Shown in pieces: positions 44,196-53,616 of a stretch of 64,000 nucleotides of DNA. The stretch is from Luteolibacter luteus (lineage in GTDB: Bacteria; Verrucomicrobiota; Verrucomicrobiia; Verrucomicrobiales; Akkermansiaceae), in assembly GCF_012913485.1 (NCBI RefSeq), contig NZ_CP051774.1:4154001-4218000 (forward strand), in the 5' to 3' direction. The first letter of the stretch is position 1. The number at the start of each line of letters is the position of its first letter. Position numbers and translations under genes: made by a program. The notes under the pieces are model-generated. The model saw only the letters and a list, made by a program, of their open reading frames with translations, searched no databases and had not been told where the DNA came from.

Positions 44196-46142
44196 ATGAC
44201 GCCGCGCGCCTTCCAATCCCGTTGTATCGTTTTGTGCTCGGTCCTGGTGACCGGGCTCACTTTGCTTTCGGTGCGTCTGGTGAAAATCCAGGCATGGGAC
44301 CGGACGCATTATGCGAACAAGGCGCGCCAAACCTTCGAGCGCCGGGAGATCCTGCCCGGCTTCCGCGGCAAGATCGTGGATCGGAACGAGGAGGTGCTCG
44401 CAAAGAGCATGCCCGTCGGTTCCGTGTGGGTGAATGTCAAACACCTCGAGGATCCGACCATCGTGGCCTATCCGCTCGCCTATGAGAGGGTCAGTGCCGA
44501 TCCGGGCTGGGACCAGCTTGATGCGGCTGCCCGCCGTCGCCGGGTGCTCGCGGAGCGCGGAATCATCCTCAAGGAATCCGAGGAGATGAAGGAAGGCGTC
44601 CTTACGGAGAAGGCCTTGGCCCAAGCCGTGAACCTTCTCGCCCGCCCGCTGGGAATGCGGCGTGAAGACATGCACGCCAAGATCACCGAATCGATCAAGA
44701 AGGGAAGGGGGGAGTTCCTCCTGGCGAAGGATCTTCCCGCCGACGCAGCCGAGGGGGTGCGGGCGATCATTGATAAGAATCTGCTGGAGGGCTTCTTCCT
44801 GCGCGATTCCTTCAAGCGTTGGTATACGTCACCCACGCTTGCCACCCACGTGGTCGGCTACACCGGCGAAACCGTGGAGAAGGACGATGAAGGATCTGAT
44901 ACCTATCTTCAGATCGGGAAGTTCGGCATCGAAGCCGCGACGGAAACCTACCTTGCCGGGCGTGATGGATGGCAGGAGCATCTCCGCGCCGCGAATGGCG
45001 CGCGCATCCCTGGTGATAGCTCCAGCTTGAAGCCACCCCGCGCGGGCCTCAATGTCCAACTGACCCTGGACATGGGTGTGCAAGCGATCATCGAGGAAGA
45101 GCTGGATGCCGGCCTTGCGGAATTCGAGAGCAAGCGTGGCTGTGTGATCGTGATGGAGCCGAAGACCGGGGAAATCCTGGGCATGGTGAGCCGTCCCCAT
45201 TTCAACAACCTCAACCGCCTCGAAAACCTCGACGAGCCTTGCTACGCACTGCAGGCGATCTACGAGCCGGGCAGTACGATGAAAATCGTACCAGCCGGTG
45301 CCGCGATCAACGAGCGGCTGGTCACCCCGCAGACGACCATTTTCTGCCACAACGGCCACTACCAGCAGGGGAAAGTGAGCGTGCCCGACTTGCACGGCTA
45401 CGGCAACCTGACGGTCGAGGGCGTGCTTCAGAAGTCCAGCAACATCGGTGCGTACAAGCTGGCCCAGCAGCTCGGCATGTCCCGCTACTATGACTATGTC
45501 GAGAAGTGGGGCTACGGCAAGAAGACCGGGATCCTGCTGAGTGGCGAGAGCCGCGGCATCGTCCGGAACACGGGCAATCCCACCGACTTCTCCCGGGCTT
45601 CCTATGGCTACTCCCTGGCTGTCACTCCGCTTCAGGTGGCCTGCGCCTACAGCGTGATCGCCGGTGACGGGAAGCTGCGGAAGCCACACATCGTCAAATC
45701 GGTGATTGCGAACGACGGTACGGTGGTGGAGCGCTACGAACCCGAGGTGGTGAACACCGTGCTCCGCCCCGAGACGGCGAAGGTGATGCGTTCCGCGCTG
45801 GAAAAGGTGGTGCAGAAGGGCGGCACTGCCACCCAGGCTGCGGTTCCCGGTTACAAGGTCGGTGGAAAAACCGGCACCGCGCGACGGATCAAGGATGGCA
45901 AATATCAGATGGGGCACTACATTGTTTCCTTCGCGGGCATCATGCCTGCCGAGGATCCCGCCTTCGTCTGCGTCGTGGTGGTGGACGATCCGATGACCAC
46001 CAAGGTCAACCGCTACGGCGGCAGCATCGCCGGCCCCATCTTCGGCAAGATCGGTAACCGCCTCGCCGCTCATATGAATCTCACTCCCACCGAACCGGTG
46101 GACCAAAAAGAAGACAAGCTCGCCGGAACCCAGAAGCCGTGA
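44196..46142 (+). CDS. ftsI: Septal peptidoglycan transpeptidase FtsI (PBP3)
   Basis: A 648-residue class B penicillin-binding protein. An N-terminal transmembrane helix (about residues 8-27) precedes a dimerisation domain. The transpeptidase domain carries Ser360 in YEPGSTMK, the S-x-N triad at Ser414-Asn416 (KSSNIGA) and Lys558-Thr-Gly (GGKTGTA). It cross-links septal peptidoglycan in the periplasm with the SEDS partner FtsW encoded further on. No PASTA domain is visible. The stop overlaps the GTG start of murE by 4 bases. Confidence 0.93.
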   Translation: MTPRAFQSRCIVLCSVLVTGLTLLSVRLVKIQAWDRTHYANKARQTFERREILPGFRGKIVDRNEEVLAKSMPVGSVWVNVKHLEDPTIVAYPLAYERVSADPGWDQLDAAARRRRVLAERGIILKESEEMKEGVLTEKALAQAVNLLARPLGMRREDMHAKITESIKKGRGEFLLAKDLPADAAEGVRAIIDKNLLEGFFLRDSFKRWYTSPTLATHVVGYTGETVEKDDEGSDTYLQIGKFGIEAATETYLAGRDGWQEHLRAANGARIPGDSSSLKPPRAGLNVQLTLDMGVQAIIEEELDAGLAEFESKRGCVIVMEPKTGEILGMVSRPHFNNLNRLENLDEPCYALQAIYEPGSTMKIVPAGAAINERLVTPQTTIFCHNGHYQQGKVSVPDLHGYGNLTVEGVLQKSSNIGAYKLAQQLGMSRYYDYVEKWGYGKKTGILLSGESRGIVRNTGNPTDFSRASYGYSLAVTPLQVACAYSVIAGDGKLRKPHIVKSVIANDGTVVERYEPEVVNTVLRPETAKVMRSALEKVVQKGGTATQAAVPGYKVGGKTGTARRIKDGKYQMGHYIVSFAGIMPAEDPAFVCVVVVDDPMTTKVNRYGGSIAGPIFGKIGNRLAAHMNLTPTEPVDQKEDKLAGTQKP

Positions 46143-47638
46143 TTTTACGCGATCTCATCGCCTCCCTTGAACGCCCGCTCTCCACCGGGTCCCTTGACGT
46201 CGAAGTCCTCGCCGTTACCGCTGACTCGCGCCTTGTAGAGCCCGGCACCGCGTTTGTGGCCGTTCGTGGCGGAAGTCGCGATGGCAGGCAATTCATCCCG
46301 GTGGCGCTGGAAAAAGGCGCTGCAGTGATCATCGCGGATTCTGCCGCCGACAGCGGATTTCCGGAAAATGTCCCTTACATCCACGTCAGCGATACGCGGC
46401 ATGCCTTGGCAGCCTTCGCGAGCCTCCTCGCGGGCGAGCCGTCCAAGAAGCTGAAGCTCGCTGGTGTCACGGGGACCAATGGCAAGACGACCACCGCTTT
46501 CCTGCTCCACCATCTGATGAAGCGTGTCTGGCATCGTGCCGGCCTGCTTGGTACCGTGCTGGTGGACGATGGCGAAGAGGTAAAGACCGCCACACACACC
46601 ACTCCGGGGCCAGTGGAGCTGAATGCCCTGCTCGCCCGGATGTCCGATCACGGCTGCCGGGGCGCTGCGATGGAGGTTTCCTCCCACGGCATCGATCAGA
46701 AACGCGTGGAAGGCATCGCCTTCGATGCGGCGATCTTCACCAACCTGACCCAGGATCATTTGGACTATCACGGTACGATCGATGCCTATGCGCAGACGAA
46801 GTTCTCGTGGTTCGAAGCGCTGGCCGCGAATCCGCTCGGCAAGAAGCCAGTGGCAGTGGTGAATTTTGATGATGGCTACGGCGAGAAACTCGTCGTCCAG
46901 CTCGGCGATCGCCTGCCGTTGATCCGTTACGGCTTCAACGTCCATTGCGACTTCCGGGCGAACAACTTCAAGCAGAGTGCCCGCGGCATGGAATTCGAGC
47001 TGACGGCGAAGGGGAAATCCTACCTCGTTCGCTCGCCGCTGATCGGCCGCTTCAATGTCTACAATTCGCTCGCCGCGCTGGCTGCTGCCAGTTCGATGAA
47101 GATCCCGATGCGCGAGGCCGTGGCCGCCCTTGCGGAGTCGCCGCAAGTTCCCGGTCGCATGGAACACTGCGGAACGAAAGATGGCGTGAGCGTTTTCGTG
47201 GACTACGCACACACACCGGACGCGATCGAAAATGCCTGCCGCACCCTGAAGGAGCTGAATCCGAACCGTCTGATCACCGTCTTTGGATGTGGCGGCGACC
47301 GCGATCGGAAGAAGCGTCCGCTGATGGGCAAGGCAGCGGCGGAGTACAGCGATGCGTGCATCGTGACCTCTGACAATCCCCGCAGCGAAGATCCGGAGTC
47401 GATCTTGAAAGAAATCGAATCCGGAATGACCGGATCGCGTTACAAGCTCGTGGTCGATCGCGCCGAAGCCATCCGCATCGCGATTCACGCGGCGGCGAAG
47501 GGCGACATCGTGTTGATCGCTGGAAAGGGCCACGAGCCGTACCAGCAATTTGCCGACCGAACCATCGACTTTGACGATCGCAAGGAAGCGCGCCGCGCGC
47601 TTGCCGAGCGTCCGGAAGAACCCAATCGCAAACGATGA
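46139..47638 (+). CDS. murE: UDP-MurNAc-tripeptide synthetase MurE (meso-diaminopimelate type)
   Basis: A 499-residue cytoplasmic Mur ligase that adds the third residue of the peptidoglycan stem. It starts at GTG overlapping the ftsI stop. The ATP loop is GTNGKTT (residues 112-118) and YHGTIDAYAQTKF follows in the central domain. The C-terminal motif Asp412-Asn-Pro-Arg415 (DNPRSEDP) is the signature for meso-diaminopimelate rather than lysine, so this organism should have DAP-type peptidoglycan. The 3' end overlaps murF by 4 bases. Confidence 0.95.
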   Translation: MILRDLIASLERPLSTGSLDVEVLAVTADSRLVEPGTAFVAVRGGSRDGRQFIPVALEKGAAVIIADSAADSGFPENVPYIHVSDTRHALAAFASLLAGEPSKKLKLAGVTGTNGKTTTAFLLHHLMKRVWHRAGLLGTVLVDDGEEVKTATHTTPGPVELNALLARMSDHGCRGAAMEVSSHGIDQKRVEGIAFDAAIFTNLTQDHLDYHGTIDAYAQTKFSWFEALAANPLGKKPVAVVNFDDGYGEKLVVQLGDRLPLIRYGFNVHCDFRANNFKQSARGMEFELTAKGKSYLVRSPLIGRFNVYNSLAALAAASSMKIPMREAVAALAESPQVPGRMEHCGTKDGVSVFVDYAHTPDAIENACRTLKELNPNRLITVFGCGGDRDRKKRPLMGKAAAEYSDACIVTSDNPRSEDPESILKEIESGMTGSRYKLVVDRAEAIRIAIHAAAKGDIVLIAGKGHEPYQQFADRTIDFDDRKEARRALAERPEEPNRKR

Positions 47639-49002
47639 CTCCCATCGACGCAAACACCTTGGCCCGGCATGCCGGTGGCGAACTCGCCGCTGGACGGGGT
47701 GACGTGCTTGCGAATGCCGTTTCCACGGACACGCGGACGATTCCTGCGGGCTCGGTTTTTTTTGCCCTGCGCGGCGAGCGCTTCGATGCGAACGATTTTG
47801 CGCGGCAAGCCCTTCATTCCGGTGCTTCCATCGTCGTGGTGGAGCGTTGGGAGGGAGATGCTCCGGAAAACGGTGCCGTGATCCGCGTGCCCGACAGCCT
47901 CGCCGCCCTGCAGCGTCTGGCTGCGTGGTATCGCCGCCAGCGCGAGTTGCCGGTGGTGGGTATCACCGGCTCGAATGGCAAGACGAGCACGAAGGACTTT
48001 GCCTCGGCGGTGCTCGGGCAGGCTTATCAGGTTTGTGCCACGCGCGGGAACCTGAACAACCACATTGGTGTTCCGCTCAGTGTGCTCTCGCTGGAAGAAG
48101 GCCATACGGCCGCGGTCTTCGAGATGGGGATGAATCATCCCGGTGAGATTGCTCCGCTCTGCGAGATTGCCCGCCCCGGCCTCGGCATTATCACGAATAT
48201 CGGCACCGCCCACATCGAGTATATGGGCAGCCGGGAATCGATTGCTGAAGAGAAGGGGGCGCTGGCTCGCAGCCTGCCTGAGGGCGGTGCGCTCTTCATT
48301 CCTGCGGGATGTGATTTTCACGACTACTTCAAGCGTCGTACCAAGGCGAAGGTGATCACGGTTGGCAACGGCCGCGGTTTGATCCGGGCAGAAGACCTTC
48401 GCCAAGAAGATGGCGGGTCGCGCTTCACGCTGGTGATCGATGACAAGCCGGTGGCGGATGTGCGCTTGCCCGTGACCGGACGCCACATGGTAACGAATGC
48501 ACTGCTCGCCGCCGGTGCCGGATGGTTCTTTGGCATGCAGCCGGAAGCCATCGCGAAAGGGCTCTCCAGCACCGTGCTGACTAGCGGGCGACTGCGCCGT
48601 TTCACCTCGGGCGGCGTGGTGGTATTTGACGATACTTACAACGCGAATCCCGAGTCGATGGCAGCGGCAATCGACACGCTGGCGGAAACTCCCGTGCGCG
48701 AGAATAGCGGCCAGCGCTTCGCGGTCCTGGGTCGCATGGCTGAGCTCGGGTCACATGCTCCGGAGGCCCATCTGCGGATTGGCCGCCTTGCCGCCGAGCG
48801 AGGGCTCGTGGTCGTGGCCGTGGGCGAAGGCTCACAGGGCATCGCTGAAGGCGCGGGCCGCGCTGAACATTTTCCCGATGGTACCGCTGCTGCCGCATGG
48901 CTGGCAGGTCATGCCAAGCCGGGTGACGTCGTGCTTTTCAAAGGCAGCCGCAGCGCTGCGATCGAACGAGTGATGAACCAGGCCTTCCCCTCCCAAGACT
49001 GA
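47635..49002 (+). CDS. murF: UDP-MurNAc-tripeptide:D-Ala-D-Ala ligase MurF
   Basis: A 455-residue cytoplasmic Mur ligase that adds D-Ala-D-Ala. The ATP loop GITGSNGKTSTKDF lies near residues 105-118, FEMGMNHPGEI follows (metal and substrate region), and DDTYNANPESMAAAID marks the C-terminal domain. Length and motifs are standard. It starts in the murE stop (ATGA) and ends 3 bases before mraY. Confidence 0.95.
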   Translation: MTPIDANTLARHAGGELAAGRGDVLANAVSTDTRTIPAGSVFFALRGERFDANDFARQALHSGASIVVVERWEGDAPENGAVIRVPDSLAALQRLAAWYRRQRELPVVGITGSNGKTSTKDFASAVLGQAYQVCATRGNLNNHIGVPLSVLSLEEGHTAAVFEMGMNHPGEIAPLCEIARPGLGIITNIGTAHIEYMGSRESIAEEKGALARSLPEGGALFIPAGCDFHDYFKRRTKAKVITVGNGRGLIRAEDLRQEDGGSRFTLVIDDKPVADVRLPVTGRHMVTNALLAAGAGWFFGMQPEAIAKGLSSTVLTSGRLRRFTSGGVVVFDDTYNANPESMAAAIDTLAETPVRENSGQRFAVLGRMAELGSHAPEAHLRIGRLAAERGLVVVAVGEGSQGIAEGAGRAEHFPDGTAAAAWLAGHAKPGDVVLFKGSRSAAIERVMNQAFPSQD

Positions 49003-49005
49003 ATC

Positions 49006-50220
49006 ATGCTGTACTGGATATACGAATGGTGGAAAGCGGCGTTCGACGCCGAGAAGGCGGCTGGCGTTCAGGATTGGGCTCATACGTTCTCGTTTCTCAA
49101 TTTGCTTGGTTACATCACGTTCCGCGCGGCACTGGGCTGCTTGCTCGCGTTCGTGGTCAGCGTGATCGCCGGCCCGCGGGTGATCCGGAGGCTGATCTCG
49201 CTGAAGGTGGGTCAACCGATCCGCACGGCGGCGGAAGTGCACAAACTCGCCGAGCTTCATGGTGGGAAGGTAGGAACGCCGACGATGGGTGGCGTGCTGA
49301 TCCTGGGTTCCGTACTGGTTTCGGTTTTCGTCTGCGCCCGTCCGCTGAATCCTTTCGTGGCCGTTTGTTCCTGCACGATGGCAGCCCTCGGCTTGCTAGG
49401 CTTCTGTGACGATTACAAGAAGGTGAAGCAGAAGAAGTCCGATGGGGTCAGCGCCCGCACGAAGCTCTTCTGGCAGCTGGTGGTTGCGCTGGTGGCCGCT
49501 TGCTTCATCTATTTCAAGAAAGAGATCTCGGGTTTCGGCGCGACTCCCGAGGAACTGCAGAAAGGCTTGGCGGGCTTCCGTCTCGGGGCTGAACCGATCG
49601 GCATAGGCCAGATTTGCTTTCCCCTTTTCAAGTCGGGGATCGTGGATCTCGGCTTCCTGATCATCCCCTTCTTCGCGGCAGTGATCATCGGCTGTTCCAA
49701 CGCCGTGAATCTTACCGATGGCCTCGACGGTCTGGCGACCGGCTGCACCATTACCGTGGCGCTGGCCTATGGGATCCTCGCTTACCTTGCGGGTCACTTC
49801 TACATGGCCACGGACTACCTGGTCATTCCCTACAATCGTTATGTGGGTGAGCTCGCGGTGTTGTTGCTCTCCCTTGCTGGAGCGGGCTTCGGCTTCCTGT
49901 GGTTCAACTGCCACCCGGCCAAGGTTTTCATGGGCGATACCGGTTCGCTGGCGATCGGCGGAGCGCTGGGGACGGCGGCGATCTGCGTGAAGCAGGAATT
50001 GCTGCTGGTGATCATCGGCGGTGTCTTCGTGATGGAGGCGATGTCGGTGATGCTGCAGGTGGGGAGCTTCAAGCTGCGGAAAAAGAGGATCTTCGCCATG
50101 GCTCCGATCCACCACCACTTCGAGCTTCGTGGCTGGCATGAAAGCCAGGTGATCATCCGTTTCTGGATCATGTCCATCATGCTCGCCCTCTTCGGTCTGG
50201 CCCTTCTCAAAATCGTCTGA
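49006..50220 (+). CDS. mraY: Phospho-MurNAc-pentapeptide translocase MraY
   Basis: A 404-residue integral membrane enzyme (about ten helices) that makes lipid I from undecaprenyl phosphate. Diagnostic motifs: DDYKKVKQKKSDG (catalytic Asp pair), NAVNLTDGLDGLATG, and PIHHHFELRGWHE at the conserved cytoplasmic loop. It is somewhat longer than the Escherichia coli enzyme because of extra sequence between helices near residues 165-195. Its stop shares one base with the murD start. Confidence 0.95.
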   Translation: MLYWIYEWWKAAFDAEKAAGVQDWAHTFSFLNLLGYITFRAALGCLLAFVVSVIAGPRVIRRLISLKVGQPIRTAAEVHKLAELHGGKVGTPTMGGVLILGSVLVSVFVCARPLNPFVAVCSCTMAALGLLGFCDDYKKVKQKKSDGVSARTKLFWQLVVALVAACFIYFKKEISGFGATPEELQKGLAGFRLGAEPIGIGQICFPLFKSGIVDLGFLIIPFFAAVIIGCSNAVNLTDGLDGLATGCTITVALAYGILAYLAGHFYMATDYLVIPYNRYVGELAVLLLSLAGAGFGFLWFNCHPAKVFMGDTGSLAIGGALGTAAICVKQELLLVIIGGVFVMEAMSVMLQVGSFKLRKKRIFAMAPIHHHFELRGWHESQVIIRFWIMSIMLALFGLALLKIV

Positions 50221-51524
50221 TGACTCTCGCTGGAAAAAACGTCGTGATCCTCGGGGCTGGCCGGAGTGGCCGGGCCGCGGCGGCGCTTGCCCTTCGTGAG
50301 GGTGCGGAGGTTCACGTGCATGATGCCGCCTTCGTCATCGAGGGCATGCCTGTAGAGGTCCATCTGCATCCCGGTGCCTCGGTGGAAAAGGGAAAAGAGA
50401 TCAAGAGCGACCTGCTCGTGATCAGCCCGGGAATCGATACCTTCGGTCCGATGGTGGAAGCTTACTCGGCCAATGCCGGTGAGATGATCGGCGAGACCGA
50501 ATTCGCCTCCCGTTACTACACCGGCCGAATCGTCGGTATCACCGGGACCAACGGAAAGACCACCACCACGGAGCTCGTCGAGCGCATCCTGCGTGCCGGT
50601 GGCTATGATGCGGCTCCTTGCGGCAACTACGGCACCCCACTGAGCGAGATCGTCCTGCGCGATCCGGTGCCGAATGCCGTCTCGTTGGAGCTGAGTTCCT
50701 TCCAGTTGGAGACGATCCGCGGATTCCGGCCGGACGTCTCGATCTGGCTGAACTTCGCTCCGGACCACATGGACCGCTACCCGACGGTCCAAGCCTATTT
50801 CGACGCGAAGTTCCGCATCTTCGAGAATCAGACGGAATCGGATACCGCCGTGGTTCGTTCAGGAGAAAATCTCCCGGCGATCAGGCCGCAGGTTATCACT
50901 TTCTCGACGGAAGATTCCTCGGCCGATTGGTTCTCCGATGGCCGCAGAATCTTGCGCAAAGGTGAGGCAGTCCTGGATCTCGAAGCCAGCACCCGCATGC
51001 GTGGCCTGCACAATGCGGAGAATGCGATGGCTGCCATTGCTGCTTGCGAGGCAATCGGCATCTCGATTGCCGATGCCACGCGCGCCCTTGATGGCTATGC
51101 ACCGCCGCTTCACCGCTGCGAACTCGTCCGAACCCTTGATGGCGTGGAGTATCTCAATGACTCCAAGGCCACGAACCTCCATGCACTGGAAAGTGCGCTG
51201 CGCTCCCAGACCCGGCCTGTCGTGCTGATTGCGGGCGGCAAGGAGAAGGGGTTGGACTATGCTCCGGTAGTGCCGCTGCTTGAAAAGAAGGCGGTGGCCG
51301 CCGTAACCTATGGCCAGATTGCGGCACCTCTCGCTTCCGTGTTCGCGAGCGCGGTCCCCGTCGAACAAACGGTAACCTTGGCCGATGCCGTGACCATCGC
51401 CCGCCGCTTGGCTCCGCGCGGCAGCACCATACTCCTTTCCCCGGGCACCTCCTCATTCGATCAGTTCTCCGGCTATGAACAGCGTGGAGATGTCTTTCGT
51501 GAAATCGTTCTCAACCTTCGCTGA
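50220..51524 (+). CDS. murD: UDP-MurNAc-L-alanine:D-glutamate ligase MurD
   Basis: A 434-residue cytoplasmic Mur ligase adding D-glutamate. It opens with a Rossmann-like loop (VVILGAGRSGRAAA), followed by the ATP loop GITGTNGKTTTTEL (about residues 105-118), LELSSFQLE and NDSKATNLHALE. It ends with LSPGTSSFDQFSGYEQRG, a MurD hallmark. The start ATG overlaps the mraY stop by one base. The LysM gene follows after 9 bases. Confidence 0.95.
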   Translation: MTLAGKNVVILGAGRSGRAAAALALREGAEVHVHDAAFVIEGMPVEVHLHPGASVEKGKEIKSDLLVISPGIDTFGPMVEAYSANAGEMIGETEFASRYYTGRIVGITGTNGKTTTTELVERILRAGGYDAAPCGNYGTPLSEIVLRDPVPNAVSLELSSFQLETIRGFRPDVSIWLNFAPDHMDRYPTVQAYFDAKFRIFENQTESDTAVVRSGENLPAIRPQVITFSTEDSSADWFSDGRRILRKGEAVLDLEASTRMRGLHNAENAMAAIAACEAIGISIADATRALDGYAPPLHRCELVRTLDGVEYLNDSKATNLHALESALRSQTRPVVLIAGGKEKGLDYAPVVPLLEKKAVAAVTYGQIAAPLASVFASAVPVEQTVTLADAVTIARRLAPRGSTILLSPGTSSFDQFSGYEQRGDVFREIVLNLR

Positions 51525-51533
51525 TACCCACCC

Positions 51534-52406
51534 ATGAAGTTCTCGAGTCTCTCCGTGAAACGCCGCCCGGTGAAGAAGGGCGCCTTGCGCACTCTCTTCG
51601 CGAATATTCCTCGCAAGAAGGTCCGTGCTGCTACGGCAGCCGCGCCCATGCCGGAGATGGATGGTGATGTGCCCAATCTCGGCATCGCCCGCGCGCTGGT
51701 GGTGATCCTGATCATTCACGTCGTGGCCATCGCCGGCATCTTCGCACACAGCCACTGGTTCGAAGGCCCGGAGCAAAAGGCGGCGATCGCTGCCAAGCAG
51801 GATGCGATCATTCCCGCGAAGCCCTTGCCCGATGCCCAAGCGTCGCTGCCTAAGCTGAATCCTGATGACCAGACGTACATCACCACCACCGGTGATACCT
51901 ACACGAACATCGCGACGAAGCACGGCGTGACGGAGCAGGACCTCCGCGCTGCAAATGACAACCTCGAGCTTCGTGCGGGCCGCATCCTGCGCATTCCGCC
52001 ACGGACTATCGTGGCTGAAATCTCACCGGAACTGGCCAAGCTCCGTGAAGGCTCCGCGGTTCTGGAGATCCCCGCCGATGACCTTCGCAATGGTGAATGG
52101 CAGGAGACGACCACAACCGCGACGACGCCCGCGGCGAGCAATCCCAGCACCCCGGTGCTGGCCCGCCCAAACGTGCGTCCTGCCAACGTGGTTGTAGAGC
52201 ATGACACTCCTTCCATCGCCCATGCCCCGGCCGCCATTCCGGTTGCTGAAACTCCGGCCGCCACGAAGAAGTATACCGTGAAATCCGGTGATACCTTCTG
52301 GAAGATCGCCCAAGCTCACAACACCACGCCGGCTGCGGTGATGAAGGCGAACAAGATCTCCGATCCGAAGAAGCTGAAGGTGGGGATGCAACTGATGGTC
52401 CCCTGA
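51534..52406 (+). CDS. Membrane-anchored LysM-domain protein of the dcw cluster
   Basis: A 290-residue protein: a basic cytoplasmic N-terminus (about 1-48), one transmembrane helix (about 52-72), then two LysM peptidoglycan-binding domains, one around TYITTTGDTYTNIATKHGVT and one at the C-terminus (KKYTVKSGDTFWKIAQAHN). They are separated by a Pro/Ala/Thr-rich linker. It lies between murD and ftsW, a position normally without a gene in model dcw clusters. It probably binds septal or lateral peptidoglycan during division. No hydrolase domain is present. Confidence 0.85.
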   Translation: MKFSSLSVKRRPVKKGALRTLFANIPRKKVRAATAAAPMPEMDGDVPNLGIARALVVILIIHVVAIAGIFAHSHWFEGPEQKAAIAAKQDAIIPAKPLPDAQASLPKLNPDDQTYITTTGDTYTNIATKHGVTEQDLRAANDNLELRAGRILRIPPRTIVAEISPELAKLREGSAVLEIPADDLRNGEWQETTTTATTPAASNPSTPVLARPNVRPANVVVEHDTPSIAHAPAAIPVAETPAATKKYTVKSGDTFWKIAQAHNTTPAAVMKANKISDPKKLKVGMQLMVP

Positions 52407-52436
52407 GTCGAACGAACGAAACAAGGCCCCCCGCTT

Positions 52437-53579
52437 ATGTCCCGTAGCGCTTCCATCATCCTCTGCACTGCCGTCGCGGCCCTGACCGTGCTCGGTCTCA
52501 TCATGCTGGCCAGCACCAGTGCATGGGTGAAGAATGTGGAAGAGCCGTACCACTTCCTGACCCGTCAGGCCCAGATGGTCGTTCTGGGTCTGGTGGGTGC
52601 TTGTTTCCTCTCCCGTCTGGATCCCATCTGGCTGCGCAAGTTCTGGCCTTGGGCGTTGGCGGCCGTGTGCCTGATGCTGGTGTTCTGCTTCGTGCCAGGA
52701 ATCGCGAAGCCCGAGCTCGGCTCGAATCGATGGATCAAGGTCCCGGGTCTCGGGGTGTTCCAGCCTTCCGAGTTGGCGAAGGTGGTTGGCATCATCGCCA
52801 TGTCCGGCTGGTTTGCACGCTGGCAGACGGAAACCCACACCTTCTGGCGTGGCTTCATCCTGCCCGGCATGATCATCGGGCTTCCGGTAGGTTTGATCGC
52901 CATCGAGACCGATGTCGGCTCGGCGCTCGCTCTTTCCGTTGCGGCGGCGTCCCTTTTCTTCTGTGTAGGCACCCGGCTCTACTATCTGGTCCCCACGGCC
53001 ATCGCGGGTATGACCGCCGCCTTCTTGTTCGTGCACTCGAACGAGAACCGCTGGACCCGTATTGAGGCTTGGATGGATCTCGAGAAGCACCAGCTTGGCA
53101 AGGGGATGCAGCAATGGCGTGCCCTTCTTGCCTTCGGTAACGGGGGGCCTTGGGGTGTTGGCTTGGGGAATGGCTCGGAGAAATTCGGAACGCTGACTTT
53201 CGCGCACATTGACTTCATCTTCCCGGTGGTCGGTGAAGAACTTGGCCTCCCCTTCACTCTCGGTGCAGTGCTTTGCTACGTTCTGATCGCGATTAGTGGA
53301 TTCATGATTTCAGCGCAGGCTTCGAACATGTTCGACCGTTGCATGGCGGTTGGCCTTACCTGTGTGATCGTTGTTCCTGCGATGGTGAATATCGCGGTGG
53401 TCACTGCCGTGTTTCCGAATGACGGCCTGCCGCTTCCCTTCGTCAGCTACGGCGGCACCAGTTTGTTGATCTCGATGGGCGCGGTTGGCCTGCTCTGCGG
53501 CATTCATCGCCGGTCCCGAGTAGTGGACGAACGTCCCGTCCCGCTTGTCGGGGTGAAGTCCTATGCGGTGAAGCTGTAG
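52437..53579 (+). CDS. ftsW: SEDS-family peptidoglycan glycosyltransferase FtsW
   Basis: A 380-residue polytopic membrane protein (about ten helices) that polymerises lipid II at the septum with FtsI. Family signatures: GSNRWIKVPGLGVFQPSELAK with the conserved Lys-Arg/Glu region, the catalytic-loop Asp segment ETDVGSALAL, the HIDFIFPVVGEELG stretch, and the C-terminal PLPFVSYGGTSLL. It is the last gene of the cluster here, closed by a hairpin before the convergent ygfZ gene. Confidence 0.94.
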   Translation: MSRSASIILCTAVAALTVLGLIMLASTSAWVKNVEEPYHFLTRQAQMVVLGLVGACFLSRLDPIWLRKFWPWALAAVCLMLVFCFVPGIAKPELGSNRWIKVPGLGVFQPSELAKVVGIIAMSGWFARWQTETHTFWRGFILPGMIIGLPVGLIAIETDVGSALALSVAAASLFFCVGTRLYYLVPTAIAGMTAAFLFVHSNENRWTRIEAWMDLEKHQLGKGMQQWRALLAFGNGGPWGVGLGNGSEKFGTLTFAHIDFIFPVVGEELGLPFTLGAVLCYVLIAISGFMISAQASNMFDRCMAVGLTCVIVVPAMVNIAVVTAVFPNDGLPLPFVSYGGTSLLISMGAVGLLCGIHRRSRVVDERPVPLVGVKSYAVKL

Positions 53580-53587
53580 CAGCGAAA

Positions 53588-53613
53588 GGGCCCTGCTTTG
53601 TGCTTCCGGGCCC
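53588..53613. terminator. Hairpin between convergent ftsW and ygfZ
   Basis: GGGCCC at 53588-53593 pairs with GGGCCC at 53608-53613 across a 14-base loop, flanked by AAA on the left and GCTTTAT on the right, in a 37-base gap between convergent stops. It is short but well placed to end both transcripts. Confidence 0.5.
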
Positions 53614-53616
53614 GCT

